Of a stretch of 64,000 nucleotides of DNA, positions 49,390-58,079 are shown piece by piece (positions within the stretch are counted from its first letter, which is position 1; every line of letters starts with the position of its first letter). Made by a program: the position numbers and the translations under genes. The stretch covers positions 1 through 64,000 of the forward strand of contig NZ_JAHRCU010000006.1 of NCBI RefSeq assembly GCF_019083995.1. The letters are read 5' to 3'. Source of the DNA: Roseococcus sp. SDR. Lineage in GTDB: Bacteria; Pseudomonadota; Alphaproteobacteria; Acetobacterales; Acetobacteraceae. Below the pieces are notes generated by a model that did not search any database, was not told the origin of the DNA, and worked only from the letters and a program-made list of their open reading frames with translations.

Positions 49390-50259
49390 TTACTCCCCCC
49401 CGCCCAGCGCATGCACATAGACGGTGAGCATGTTGATGGTGGCGGGGTCGAGGCGGCCCTGCCAGGAGGGCATCACGCCCGCGCGGCTATTGGCGATGCT
49501 GCGCATGATGTCCGCCTTCTCGCCGCCATAGAGCCAGATGCGGTCATTCAGCCTGGGCGCGCCGAGGTCGCGATTGCCCTCGCCGCGATCGCCATGGCAG
49601 CTCGCGCAGTTCTCGGCGTAGAGCGCCTCGCCGCGCGTCACGGCGGCAGGATCGGTGCTGCGGCCGGTCAGGCTCAGCACGAATTCCGCCGTGTCGCTCA
49701 CCTGCGCCGCATTGAGCATGCCGGTCGCCTGGAAGGCCGGCATGGCCACGCCGCGCTGGTCATCGCTCTCATTCGCGCGCACGCCGTGCCGGATGGTGTG
49801 CTGGATGGCGTCGAAGCTGCCGCCATAGATCCAGTCATCATCGGCGAGGCTCGGGAAGCCGCCCGCCGCCCCCTGCCCGCCCGCGCCATGGCAGCCCGCG
49901 CAATTATTGGCGAAGGCGACGCGCCCGCCGGCCAGGGCGAAGGCGCGCAGCTCCGGATCGGCCGCGATCTGCTCGGGCGTCGCCGCGCGCAGCCGCGCCA
50001 TCATCGGTTCGATCCGCGCGCGTTCCGCCGCCTGCTGGGCCGGCAAGGCGCCGCGCGCCGTCCAGCCGAGCAGCCCGGTCGCGCCGCTGATCGGCAGCGC
50101 GGGATAGAGCACCACCCAGACCAGCGAGAAGGCGATGCAGGCATAGAAGGTGTACAGCCACCACTTGGGCAGCGGCGTGTTCAGCTCCTTCAGCCCATCC
50201 CACTCATGGCCCGTGGTCATCTGGCCGGAGACGCTGTCCTTTTCGATCTTGGTGGGCAT
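49390..50259 (-). CDS. ccoP: Cytochrome cbb3 oxidase subunit III (CcoP)
   Basis: 289 residues. One membrane helix near the N-terminus (WWLYTFYACIAFSLVWVVLY) and two haem c sites: NNCAGCHGAGGQGAAGG and ENCASCHGDRGEGNRDLG, each followed by distal Met regions (AMPAFQATGMLNAAQ; GVMPSWQG). CcoP carries electrons from the bc1 complex/cytochrome c to CcoO. The start is 3 bp after the ccoQ stop with AGGAGG upstream. Confidence 0.96.
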   Translation of the reverse strand: MPTKIEKDSVSGQMTTGHEWDGLKELNTPLPKWWLYTFYACIAFSLVWVVLYPALPISGATGLLGWTARGALPAQQAAERARIEPMMARLRAATPEQIAADPELRAFALAGGRVAFANNCAGCHGAGGQGAAGGFPSLADDDWIYGGSFDAIQHTIRHGVRANESDDQRGVAMPAFQATGMLNAAQVSDTAEFVLSLTGRSTDPAAVTRGEALYAENCASCHGDRGEGNRDLGAPRLNDRIWLYGGEKADIMRSIANSRAGVMPSWQGRLDPATINMLTVYVHALGGGE

Positions 50260-50262
50260 GTC

Positions 50263-50421
50263 TCAGCGCCTCCTGCTTTCGTCATCCTGGAAGATCATGC
50301 TTCCGCGTTGTTGCCATTCCGCCCGCTTGGAGGGGCGCAGCGTCCAGATCAGGATCCCGCCGAAGAGCAGGAAGAACCAGGCGACCCAGAGCGAGTTGAA
50401 GAGGGATTGCCACTCATGCAT
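50263..50421 (-). CDS. ccoQ: Cytochrome cbb3 oxidase subunit CcoQ (FixQ)
   Basis: 52 residues. MHEWQSLFNSLWVAWFFLLF is one membrane helix with GGILIWTLRPSKR next and a charged tail (WQQRGSMIFQDDESRRR), the usual CcoQ layout. GAGGAGG lies 7 bp before the ATG. It lies between ccoO and ccoP, and stabilises interaction of CcoP with the CcoNO core. Confidence 0.92.
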   Translation of the reverse strand: MHEWQSLFNSLWVAWFFLLFGGILIWTLRPSKRAEWQQRGSMIFQDDESRRR

Positions 50422-50433
50422 CGCGCATCCTCC

Positions 50434-51165
50434 TCATTGCTGCCGCAGCTGTTCGGGCGTCACGTCGCGGAACTGCACCAGCGTGCCCAGCATCTGCATA
50501 TAGGCGACCAGCGCATCCATCTCCGTGATCACGGCGGGGTTGCCGTCGAAGGCACCCTGGCGTGCCCGGGCGTAGCGGCCCGAGAAGCCCGCCGCATCCG
50601 CATCCGGCCGCGCCTGCGTCTCGAGGTCCGAGCGCGCATTGGCGATCATCTCCTCGCTGTAGGGCACGCCCAGCGCCCGCTGCGTGCGCAGGTGCGACTG
50701 GATGTTCCGGTAGTCGAGCGGACGGTCGAGGAAGCTGTAGGGCGGCATGATGCTCTCGGGCACCAGCGAGCGCGGGTCACGCAGGTGCTGCGCCTGCCAG
50801 TCATCCGAATACTTGCCGCCGACGCGCGCCAGGTCCGGGCCGGTGCGCTTGCTGCCCCACTGGAAGGGGCGGTCATACATGCTCTCGGCCGCGAGGCTGA
50901 AATGGCCGTAGCGCTCCGCCTCGTCGCGGAAGGGGCGCACCATCTGGCTGTGGCAGGCGTAGCAGCCCTCGCGCACATAGATGTTGCGGCCCATCAGCTC
51001 GAGCGGCGTGTAGGGGCGCACCCCCTGCACGCGCTCGATCGTGCTCTCCACCGTGAAGAGCGGCACCACCTGCGCGAGACCGCCGATGGAAATGGTGATC
51101 AGGGTGAGCACGCCGAGCAGGATGACGTTCCGCTCGATCATGCCATGGGAGAATTTCTTGAGCAT
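50434..51165 (-). CDS. ccoO: Cytochrome cbb3 oxidase subunit II (CcoO)
   Basis: 243 residues. The N-terminal membrane anchor is [20 protein letters not shown]; the monohaem site is [20 protein letters not shown], followed by [20 protein letters not shown] and [19 protein letters not shown], all hallmarks of CcoO/FixO. AAGGAGG is 5 bp before ATG 51165. The start is 12 bp after the ccoN stop. Confidence 0.97.
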   Translation of the reverse strand: MLKKFSHGMIERNVILLGVLTLITISIGGLAQVVPLFTVESTIERVQGVRPYTPLELMGRNIYVREGCYACHSQMVRPFRDEAERYGHFSLAAESMYDRPFQWGSKRTGPDLARVGGKYSDDWQAQHLRDPRSLVPESIMPPYSFLDRPLDYRNIQSHLRTQRALGVPYSEEMIANARSDLETQARPDADAAGFSGRYARARQGAFDGNPAVITEMDALVAYMQMLGTLVQFRDVTPEQLRQQ

Positions 51166-51176
51166 GGGAGCCTCCT

Positions 51177-52661
51177 TCACTCAGCGGCCACGGCGCCGGC
51201 CGGCACGCTCGCCGGGGCGGGCGCACGCAGCTCTTCGCTCGTGATGGTCTTGAACATGTTCCACGCCATCAGCAGCGCGCCGGTCAGGTAGAGCAGGCCG
51301 CCCAGCATGCGGATGACGTAGTAGGGGTGCATCGCCGCCACGGTCTCGACGAAGCTGTATTGCAGGAAGCCCAGCTCGTCATAGGCGCGCCACATGAGGC
51401 CCTGCATGATGCCCGAGACCCACATCGCCGTGATGTAGAGAACGATGCCGAGCGTCGCCAACCAGAAGTGCCACTCGATCAGCCGCGCGCTGAACATGGC
51501 GCGCTTGCGCCACAGCACCGGCACCAGCCAGTAGAGCGCGCCGAAGGTGATGAAGCCGTTCCAGCCGAGCGCGCCGGAATGCACGTGGCCGATCGTCCAG
51601 TCGGTGTAGTGCGACAGGCTGTTCACCGCCTTGATGGACATGACGGGGCCTTCGAAGGTGGACATGCCGTAGAAGGCGACGGCGGTGACCGAGAAGCGCA
51701 GGCCGGGGTCGGTGCGCAGCTTGTCCCAGGCGCCGCTCAGCGTCATGATTCCGTTGATCATCCCGCCCCAGCTCGGCATCCACAGCATCACCGAGAACAC
51801 CATGCCGAGCGTCTGCGCCCAGTCGGGCAGCGCGGTGTAGTGCAGGTGGTGCGGGCCGGCCCAGATGTAGAGGAAGATGATGGACCAGAAATGCACGATG
51901 GAGAGGCGGTAGGAATAGACCGGCCGGTCCGCCTGCTTGGGGATGAAGTAGTACATCATCCCCAGGAAGCCCGCGGTCAGGAAGAAGCCCACCGCGTTGT
52001 GGCCGTACCACCACTGGATCATCGCCCCCTGCACGCCCGCGGGTGCCGCGTAGGAGAAGGTGCTGCCCCAGGCCAGCGGCAGCGAGATGTTGTTGCCGAT
52101 ATGCAGCACCGCCACCGTGATGATGAAGGCGAGCAGGAACCAGTTGGCGACATAGATGTGCGGCTCCTCGCGCCGCACCAGCGTGCCGCCGAAGGCCACC
52201 AGGTAGATCACCCAGAGCACCGTCAGGAACAGGTCGGAGAACCATTCGGGCTCCGCGTATTCCTTGCCCTGCGTGACGCCCAGCACGTAGCCCAGCGCCG
52301 CCGTGACGATGAAGAACTGGTAGCCCCAGAAGATGAACCAGCCCATCTCCTCGCCGCCGAAGAGCCGCGCGCGACAGGTGCGCTGCACGATGTAGAGGCT
52401 GGTGCCGATCAGCGCGTTGCCGCCGAAGGCGAAGATGACGGCACTGGTATGCACCGGGCGCAGCCGGCCGAAGCTGGTCCATTCCAGGTCCAGGTTCAGC
52501 AGGGGAAAGGCGAGCTGGGAGGCGATGACCACGCCCACCAGGAAGCCCACCACGCCCCAGAACATGGTGGCGATGGCAAAGGCGCGGATCGGCGCCTCGA
52601 CATAGTCCGGAGGGCTGCGCACAGCCATTGCGCCTGATGGGGCGGCACCTGCCAGGGCCAT
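51177..52661 (-). CDS. ccoN: Cytochrome cbb3 oxidase subunit I (CcoN)
   Basis: 494 residues with about 12 membrane helices. His ligands are visible: [15 protein letters not shown] (low-spin haem b), [15 protein letters not shown] (CuB His, with the cross-linked Tyr region), [16 protein letters not shown] (CuB HH) and [15 protein letters not shown] (haem b3/b His pair). These define CcoN. The chosen ATG 52661 has GGAAGG 10 bp upstream; an open extension to 52760 codes for no conserved sequence. A perfect FNR/FixK box lies 86 bp upstream. Confidence 0.97.
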   Translation of the reverse strand: MALAGAAPSGAMAVRSPPDYVEAPIRAFAIATMFWGVVGFLVGVVIASQLAFPLLNLDLEWTSFGRLRPVHTSAVIFAFGGNALIGTSLYIVQRTCRARLFGGEEMGWFIFWGYQFFIVTAALGYVLGVTQGKEYAEPEWFSDLFLTVLWVIYLVAFGGTLVRREEPHIYVANWFLLAFIITVAVLHIGNNISLPLAWGSTFSYAAPAGVQGAMIQWWYGHNAVGFFLTAGFLGMMYYFIPKQADRPVYSYRLSIVHFWSIIFLYIWAGPHHLHYTALPDWAQTLGMVFSVMLWMPSWGGMINGIMTLSGAWDKLRTDPGLRFSVTAVAFYGMSTFEGPVMSIKAVNSLSHYTDWTIGHVHSGALGWNGFITFGALYWLVPVLWRKRAMFSARLIEWHFWLATLGIVLYITAMWVSGIMQGLMWRAYDELGFLQYSFVETVAAMHPYYVIRMLGGLLYLTGALLMAWNMFKTITSEELRAPAPASVPAGAVAAE

Positions 52662-52746
52662 CGGTTCTTGTCCTTCCTTTTGCGCGCGCAACGGCGCGCC
52701 TTGCCTATCCACGCCGGGACGGAAGCATCCCAAGGGGGCAACGTCC

Positions 52747-52760
52747 TTGATCAGGATCAA
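52747..52760. promoter_or_regulatory. FNR/FixK-type anaerobox upstream of ccoN
   Basis: TTGAT-CAGG-ATCAA is a perfect match to the TTGATN4ATCAA site of FNR/FixK/Anr. It lies 86 bp before ccoN (minus) and 85 bp before the divergent DUF2189 gene (plus), in the 183-bp divergent region. The oxidase operon is therefore probably induced at low oxygen. Confidence 0.85.
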
Positions 52761-52844
52761 TGCGCGTTGCGCGGAATGCGGTGCTCAGTTGCGCGGGCCG
52801 CATCGGGCGGTGCTATGGTCGGCGCAAAACGCGGGAGGTCACGC

Positions 52845-53633
52845 ATGAACACCGAAACGATCGGCGAAGGCACCGGTTTCGGGCGGAGTCGCATCCGCCA
52901 TGTCAGCACCGACCGCCCCTGGACCTGGCTGACGCTGGGCTGGCAGGACATGATGGCGAACAAGGCCGTCAGCCTTTCCTATGGCGCGGTGCTGGCTCTC
53001 GCCGGCTGGATCTTCGCCTGGCTCATGTTCGAGGTCGGCACCGCCTGGGCCATCCTGCCCGCCACGGCCGGCTTCTTCATCCTCGCCCCGCTGCTGGCCA
53101 CCGGCCTCTATGAGACGAGCCGTCGCCGCGCCCTCGGCGAGAGCACCACGCTGGCCGAGGCCATGGCCGGTTTCCGCCGCAACCCGACGCAGATCGCCAT
53201 GATCGGCGTGCTGCTGCTGGTGCTGCACCTGTTCTGGGTGCGCGTGGCGGGCCTGCTCTTCGCGCTCTTCTTCGGCATCAACTTCGCGCCATCCCTCGCC
53301 GAGCTGCCCATCGCCCTGCTGCGCAGCGATGATCTGTTTCCCTTCCTGGTGATCGGCACCGGCCTCGGTTTCATCCTGGCCTCGGTCACCTTCTCGGTCG
53401 CCGCCGTCTCGGTCCCCATGCTGCTCGACCGGCCGGATTGCAGCTTCCTGGAGGCGGTGACGGTCTCGATCCAGGCGGTGATGGAGAACTGGCGCGCCAT
53501 GGCGCTCTGGGCCGGGTTGATCGTGGTCTTCACCGGCCTGGCGCTGGTGCCCTTCTTCCTGGGCCTCGTGATCGCACTGCCGCTGATCGGCCACGCCACC
53601 TGGCACGCCTACAAGGACCTCGTGGCGCGCTGA
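52845..53633 (+). CDS. DUF2189 membrane protein
   Basis: 262 residues. The family opens IRHVSTDRPWTWLTLGWQDM, with LSYGAVLALAGWIFAWLMFE, LAPLLATGLYETSRRRALGE, and later VAAVSVPMLLDRPDCSFLEA and MENWRAMALWAGLIVVFTGL (DUF2189 signature with N-W). About six membrane helices are visible. GGGAGG precedes the ATG. It is divergent from ccoN across the FNR/FixK box, so it may be co-regulated. Function is not established; proteins of this family often lie near respiratory genes. Confidence 0.88.
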   Translation: MNTETIGEGTGFGRSRIRHVSTDRPWTWLTLGWQDMMANKAVSLSYGAVLALAGWIFAWLMFEVGTAWAILPATAGFFILAPLLATGLYETSRRRALGESTTLAEAMAGFRRNPTQIAMIGVLLLVLHLFWVRVAGLLFALFFGINFAPSLAELPIALLRSDDLFPFLVIGTGLGFILASVTFSVAAVSVPMLLDRPDCSFLEAVTVSIQAVMENWRAMALWAGLIVVFTGLALVPFFLGLVIALPLIGHATWHAYKDLVAR

Positions 53634-53639
53634 CGAACG

Positions 53640-55220
53640 CTACCAGCCCGCCTGGAAGGCGATTCCCTGCGGGAGCATATGCGCCTGCGTCTCCTCAAGA
53701 TTGAGGCCACGCACGAAGTCGCTCAGATAGTCGGCGGGCGACATGCCGCGCTTCAGCAGCTCCTCCCCCAGCGCCTCGGCCCAGCGCGAGGCGGCCGGTG
53801 CGGCGCTGGTCGTCATGAAGAGGCGCTCGAGCTGGCTGCCGAAGAGCGTGAGTTGCGGCTGCGGGCCCATCACCTGGTTGAACACGTCCGGCATGTCGCG
53901 CATGCGGGTGTCGCCCGCGAGGATCTGGTTCGCCCACCAGTTTCCGATGGCCATGGCGTCGAGCTGACGGTCGGTCAGCTCATCCAGGCGGTCCACCCAG
54001 TCGCGCGGCACGAAGATGCCGCCATTCTCCGCGCGCTGCCGGGCATGATCGAGCGATTCGACGCGCCATTTCACGAAATCCTCCACCAGATCCACGCGGC
54101 TGCGGCCCTGGTCGAGGCGCCCGGCGTGGAAGCTGATGCCGCCGGCATCCGTCCAGCCGACGCTGTTGGTGTACATCAGCTCGGCGAAGCCGGTATTGCT
54201 GCGCGCGCCGAAGCGGCTCGCGAATTCCGCGCTGCCCAGCAGGTCGCTCACCAGGGCCTGGGTGGTCCCGCCGGCCGCGAGCCGCGCCACGGCGGCCGCC
54301 ATCTCGCCATGCCGCGGGTCGCGGTTCAGCACCGTCTCGTAGATGGCCCAGACCCGGCCGGGCAGCCCGTCGCCGGAGAAGGTGATGTAGCCATCCATCA
54401 GGTCGATCACCGCGGGCTGCTCCACCGTCACGCCGCTGCCGTCGCGCATCTGCAGGTGGATGATGGAGCCGAAGTCTCGGATCGAGGCGATCTCATGGCT
54501 CATCCGCATGGAGAAGAGGTTGCCCGGCGCGGCCCAGCGGAAGCCATTGGCCGATTCATGGCTCTCCAGCAGGTCCACCGTGCCGCCATTGTTGATGCCG
54601 AGCGCTGTGACGCCGATCGAGAGGGTGAGGGCGGCGGACTGGGTCCCGTCCGAGACGGTGATCACCAGCTCGCGCTGCGGCCCGTCGGCCAGCGGAATGG
54701 AAAGGCCGGGGCGCAGGCGCAGCGTGTCCCCCACCACCATGAAGAGCCAGTCGTCATCCTCGCGGATGGTGAAGGTGAAGCCCGTGCTCGTATCGGGATC
54801 GGTGACCTGGAGGCGCCCGATGGTGGCCCCCGCCGCCCCCGCCGCGACCGTGCCGCCGGTCAGGAAGCGCAGCCCCTGCGGCGGCGTATCGTCCAGGTTG
54901 AGGACCGTGACGGCGTAGCTGCCGCTGCTCTCCAGGATGCTGCCATCCATCATGAAGAAGCGCAGCGCGAAGGTGATGTTCGCCGAGATGTTGTTGGTCA
55001 CGAACCATTCATGATCGGCGCGTGCCAGTGGCGTGATGGTGAGGACGCCGGTGCTGCGGTTCAGCGACACATCGAAGAAGTTCGCGCCGAAGCCGGAGAC
55101 CTCGACGAAGCGGATCAGCGCGGGGTCGATGCTGATGCGCAGATGACCGATCCAGTCCCAGAGGGGCGTGTTCTCGTTGATCGAGCCGGGCAGCGAGCCC
55201 GTGACCGCGATGCGCGACAT
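53640..55220 (-). CDS. Cadherin-like and DUF4214 domain surface protein
   Basis: 526 residues without a Sec signal. The N-terminal half has cadherin-like repeats (SINENTPLWDWIGHLRISI, IGRLQVTDPDTSTGFTFTI, RELVITVSDGTQSAALTLSI). The middle (about 285-400) is DUF4214 (RVWAIYETVLNRDPRHGEMA, ALVSDLLGSAEFASRFGARS, FAELMYTNSVGWTDAGGISF), common in T1SS or S-layer-linked proteins. The C-terminal tail (about 420-526) is unfamiliar; there is no RTX nonapeptide run. It converges with the DUF2189 gene (6-bp gap). Confidence 0.8.
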   Translation of the reverse strand: MSRIAVTGSLPGSINENTPLWDWIGHLRISIDPALIRFVEVSGFGANFFDVSLNRSTGVLTITPLARADHEWFVTNNISANITFALRFFMMDGSILESSGSYAVTVLNLDDTPPQGLRFLTGGTVAAGAAGATIGRLQVTDPDTSTGFTFTIREDDDWLFMVVGDTLRLRPGLSIPLADGPQRELVITVSDGTQSAALTLSIGVTALGINNGGTVDLLESHESANGFRWAAPGNLFSMRMSHEIASIRDFGSIIHLQMRDGSGVTVEQPAVIDLMDGYITFSGDGLPGRVWAIYETVLNRDPRHGEMAAAVARLAAGGTTQALVSDLLGSAEFASRFGARSNTGFAELMYTNSVGWTDAGGISFHAGRLDQGRSRVDLVEDFVKWRVESLDHARQRAENGGIFVPRDWVDRLDELTDRQLDAMAIGNWWANQILAGDTRMRDMPDVFNQVMGPQPQLTLFGSQLERLFMTTSAAPAASRWAEALGEELLKRGMSPADYLSDFVRGLNLEETQAHMLPQGIAFQAGW

Positions 55221-55308
55221 CCTGTCCCAAGCCTCCTGCTTCAGGCCGCGCCTGGCCGGCCCCAGCGGGACCTTGCCACGCGGATGGTGAAGCAAGCGTG
55301 AAGCGGCC

Positions 55309-56040
55309 TCAGGCGATCATCTGCACCGCGAGGCCCATCAGCACGGCCGCATTCAGCAGGAAGAGCACCCCGCCCAGCGCGCGCCAGCGCGGCCCGATGG
55401 CATGCCCGAAGAAGCGGCCGAGCAGGGCCACGCCCGCCAGCGCCGGCACGGTGCCGAGCACGAAGGCCAGCATGGCGAGCCCGCCCGCGAGCGCGCTGCC
55501 CGAGCCCGCCGCCGCCGCCAGCGCCGCATAGAGCAGCCCGCAGGGCAGCGCCGAGAGCAGCAGGCCGAGCCGCACGCCGCGCCAGCCGGTGGGCGCCGCC
55601 AGCAGCCCGCCCAGCTGCGCCTCCAGCGCGCGCGGCAGGCGCGGCGCGGGCAGCTTGGGCAGCCATGCCGCGAGGCGCGTGGAGGCCTGGGCCAGCATGA
55701 GCAGCGCCGCCAGCCCCAGCAGGATGGCCGCCAGCCAGCGCAGCCCGCTCGCCTGCGCCAGCAGCGCCCCCGCGCCGCCCGCCACCGCGCCCAGAGCCGC
55801 GTAGCCAAGCGCGCGCCCCAGGTGATAGGGCACCAGCGCCGCGCCCCCGAGCCGCCGCAGCATGCCGCCGCCGAGGCTCTGATCCGCCGTCGCCGCCGCC
55901 TGGGCCAGCACGAAGGGCCCGCACATCACCGCGCAATGCGCGAGCCCCCCCGCGAGCCCCGCGAGGAAGAGCGCGCCCATCAGCGCGGGAAGCCCGGCCG
56001 GACCGAGCGCGGCCAGATCATGAAGGCAATTGGCGAGCAC
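55309..56040 (-). CDS. TauE/SafE-like membrane protein (cbb3-cluster associated UreH type)
   Basis: 243 residues, about six or seven membrane helices. The diagnostic N-terminus is LMGALFLAGLAGGLAHCAVM, CGPFVLAQAA (HCxxMCGP), typical of the UreH-type TauE/SafE relatives that lie in cbb3 oxidase loci. VPYHLGRALGYAALGAVAGG and RLGLLLSALPCGLLYAALA (second Cys site) follow. GTG at 56040 has AGAAGG upstream; the frame extends upstream without family sequence. Copper supply to the oxidase is a plausible role. Confidence 0.82.
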   Translation of the reverse strand: MLANCLHDLAALGPAGLPALMGALFLAGLAGGLAHCAVMCGPFVLAQAAATADQSLGGGMLRRLGGAALVPYHLGRALGYAALGAVAGGAGALLAQASGLRWLAAILLGLAALLMLAQASTRLAAWLPKLPAPRLPRALEAQLGGLLAAPTGWRGVRLGLLLSALPCGLLYAALAAAAGSGSALAGGLAMLAFVLGTVPALAGVALLGRFFGHAIGPRWRALGGVLFLLNAAVLMGLAVQMIA

Positions 56041-56147
56041 GCGCCCTTCTATCCCCTGCGCTGATTCGCGGCCTTGCGCCGCCGCAAGCCCATCATGCGG
56101 CAGCCGCGCCCCTCGTGCCCAGCGCGGCCCTCTGCTACAGCGTCGCC

Positions 56148-57110
56148 ATGCTCGCACTCACCATGGGCGAACCCGCCGGCATCGGCGCCGAGATCGCCGT
56201 GAAGGCCTGGCACGCGCTGCGCGCCACCGGCCCCGCCTTCCTGCTGATCGACGACGCCGATCGCATCACGGGTGCCCCCGTCCAGCGCATCACAGATGCG
56301 GGCGAGGCGCGCTTCGCCGACGCCCTGCCGGTCCTGCACCGCCCGCTGCCCGTGCCGGCCACGCCCGGCCGGCCCGGCACCGCCACCGCGCCCGCCGTCA
56401 TCGCCGCGATCCGCGAGGCGGTGGCACTGGCACAGTCCGGCGCGGTGGAGGGCATCGTCACCAACCCGATCCAGAAATCCGTCCTCACCGCCGCGGGATT
56501 CGCCCATCCGGGCCACACCGAATTCCTGGGCGAGCTGGCGGGCACCGGCGTGCCGCCCGTGATGATGCTGGCCTGCCCGGAACTGCGCGTGGTGCCCGTC
56601 ACGGTGCATGAGCCGCTGGCCCACGCCATCGCACGCCTCACGCCCGAACTCATCGTCGAACACGCGCGCATCACGCATGACGCGCTGCGGCGGGATTTCG
56701 GCATCGCGGCACCCCGCCTCGCCATCGCCGGCCTGAACCCCCATGCGGGGGAGGCCGGCACGCTCGGCCATGAGGATGACGCGATCGTGGCGCCCGCCGT
56801 GGCCCAACTGAAGGCACAAGGCATCGCCGCCACCGGCCCCTGGCCGCCGGACACGATGTTCACGGCCCAGGCCCGGCCGCGCTACGATGCCGCCATCTGC
56901 CTCTACCACGACCAGGCCCTCATCCCGATCAAGACGCTGGACATGGCGGGCGGCGTGAACGTCACCCTCGGCCTCTCCATCATCCGCACCAGCCCCGACC
57001 ACGGCACCGCGCTCGACATCGCGGGGCAGGGCGTGGCCAGCGCGGACAGCCTGATCGCGGCGATCCGCCTCGCCGCCCAACTCGCCGATCATCGAAGGAA
57101 CCGCCACTGA
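56148..57110 (+). CDS. pdxA: 4-Hydroxythreonine-4-phosphate dehydrogenase
   Basis: 320 residues. LALTMGEPAGIGAEIAVKAW is the family N-terminus, followed by GIVTNPIQKSVLTAAGFAHP, GHTEFLGELAG (metal-binding His), MLACPELRVVPVTVHEPL, LNPHAGEAGTLGHEDD, DAAICLYHDQALIPIKTLDM and GLSIIRTSPDHGTALDIAGQ. It oxidises 4-phosphohydroxy-L-threonine in PLP synthesis. ATG 56148 retains the family start; GTG 56115 is a possible longer start. The stop and the pdxJ start share one base (TGATG). Confidence 0.95.
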   Translation: MLALTMGEPAGIGAEIAVKAWHALRATGPAFLLIDDADRITGAPVQRITDAGEARFADALPVLHRPLPVPATPGRPGTATAPAVIAAIREAVALAQSGAVEGIVTNPIQKSVLTAAGFAHPGHTEFLGELAGTGVPPVMMLACPELRVVPVTVHEPLAHAIARLTPELIVEHARITHDALRRDFGIAAPRLAIAGLNPHAGEAGTLGHEDDAIVAPAVAQLKAQGIAATGPWPPDTMFTAQARPRYDAAICLYHDQALIPIKTLDMAGGVNVTLGLSIIRTSPDHGTALDIAGQGVASADSLIAAIRLAAQLADHRRNRH

Positions 57111-57829
57111 TGCGCCTCTCCGTGAACGTGGACCATGTGGCGACGCTGCGGAACGCCCGCGGCGGCCACTTCCCCTGCCCGGTCGAGGCGGCGCGCGTGG
57201 CCATGGCCGCCGGCGCCGATGGCGTGACCATGCATCTGCGCGAGGATCGCCGCCACATCCGCGACCGGGACCTGGAGCGCGTGGCGACCGAGGTCGAGAC
57301 CCGCCTGAACTTCGAAATGGCCGCGACGGAGGAGATGGTGGCCCTGGCCGAGCGCCTGCGCCCGCCCGCCGTCTGCATCGTCCCCGAGAAGCGCGCCGAA
57401 CTCACCACCGAGGGCGGGCTCGATGTGCTGCGCGCCGGCCCCTTCCTGGCCGAGGCGATACGGCGCCTGGCCGGCCTCGGCATCGAGGTCTCGCTTTTTG
57501 TCGAACCCGATGCATTGCAAATTGCAAGGATCGCCGAGCTGGGCGCCCAGGCGATCGAGCTGCACACCGGCACCTATGCCGATGCCCCGGCCGCGGCGCG
57601 CGCAGCGCTGGCGGCGAAGCTGGCCGAGGCCGCGCGTTACGCCAAAACCCTGAATCTTCAATGCCATGCCGGGCATGGCCTGAGCTATGAGACCATCACG
57701 CCCATCGCCGCCATCCCTGAAATCAGCGAGGTCTCGATCGGCCATTTCCTGATTTCGGCGTCGGTGTTCGAGGGTCTGCCGGCTGCCATCGCCCGCATGA
57801 AGGGGCTGATCGCCGCTGCCCGGGGCTGA
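57110..57829 (+). CDS. pdxJ: Pyridoxine 5'-phosphate synthase
   Basis: 239 residues, standard length. RLSVNVDHVATLRNARGGHF, GADGVTMHLREDRRHIRDRD, LNFEMAATEEMVALAERLRP, CIVPEKRAELTTEGGLDV, SLFVEPDALQIARIAELGAQ, IELHTGTYAD and HAGHGLSYETITPIAAIPEI are the conserved PdxJ motifs. It condenses 3-amino-2-oxopropyl phosphate with deoxyxylulose 5-phosphate, using the PdxA product. The gene pair is translationally coupled. Confidence 0.97.
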   Translation: MRLSVNVDHVATLRNARGGHFPCPVEAARVAMAAGADGVTMHLREDRRHIRDRDLERVATEVETRLNFEMAATEEMVALAERLRPPAVCIVPEKRAELTTEGGLDVLRAGPFLAEAIRRLAGLGIEVSLFVEPDALQIARIAELGAQAIELHTGTYADAPAAARAALAAKLAEAARYAKTLNLQCHAGHGLSYETITPIAAIPEISEVSIGHFLISASVFEGLPAAIARMKGLIAAARG

Positions 57830-57892
57830 TCATCGGCTGGCACGGCGGCTGCAAAGAACTGGACACGAACCGAACGAAACAGGAGTTCGATC

Positions 57893-58030
57893 ATGTCCCA
57901 GAGCTACGTCGCCCCCCGCCGCAACCGCAACCAGGATGAGCCGCAATCGGCGCTCTCCTACTGGGGCACGGGCATCGCCTGCCTGAGCTTCCTGATGTTC
58001 GTCTTCTGGCTGGCCGGCCTGAAGTTCTGA
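57893..58030 (+). CDS. Small single-pass membrane protein
   Basis: 45 residues. A charged N-terminus (MSQSYVAPRRNRNQDEPQSA) is followed by a single hydrophobic helix (WGTGIACLSFLMFVFWLAGL) and KF. ACAGGAG lies 7 bp before the ATG. It lies 63 bp after pdxJ on the same strand and ends before a terminator hairpin. Too short to assign, but the SD, codon use and membrane segment support a real gene. Confidence 0.6.
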   Translation: MSQSYVAPRRNRNQDEPQSALSYWGTGIACLSFLMFVFWLAGLKF

Positions 58031-58045
58031 GCCGGCCCCGTCACC

Positions 58046-58070
58046 CCCGCGGCACACAGAATGCCGCGGG
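58046..58070. terminator. Hairpin between small membrane-protein gene and metF
   Basis: CCCGCGGCA-CACAGAA-TGCCGCGGG is a perfect 9-bp stem with a 7-base loop, between the convergent stops at 58030 and 58080. Confidence 0.65.
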
Positions 58071-58079
58071 CCGGACGGA

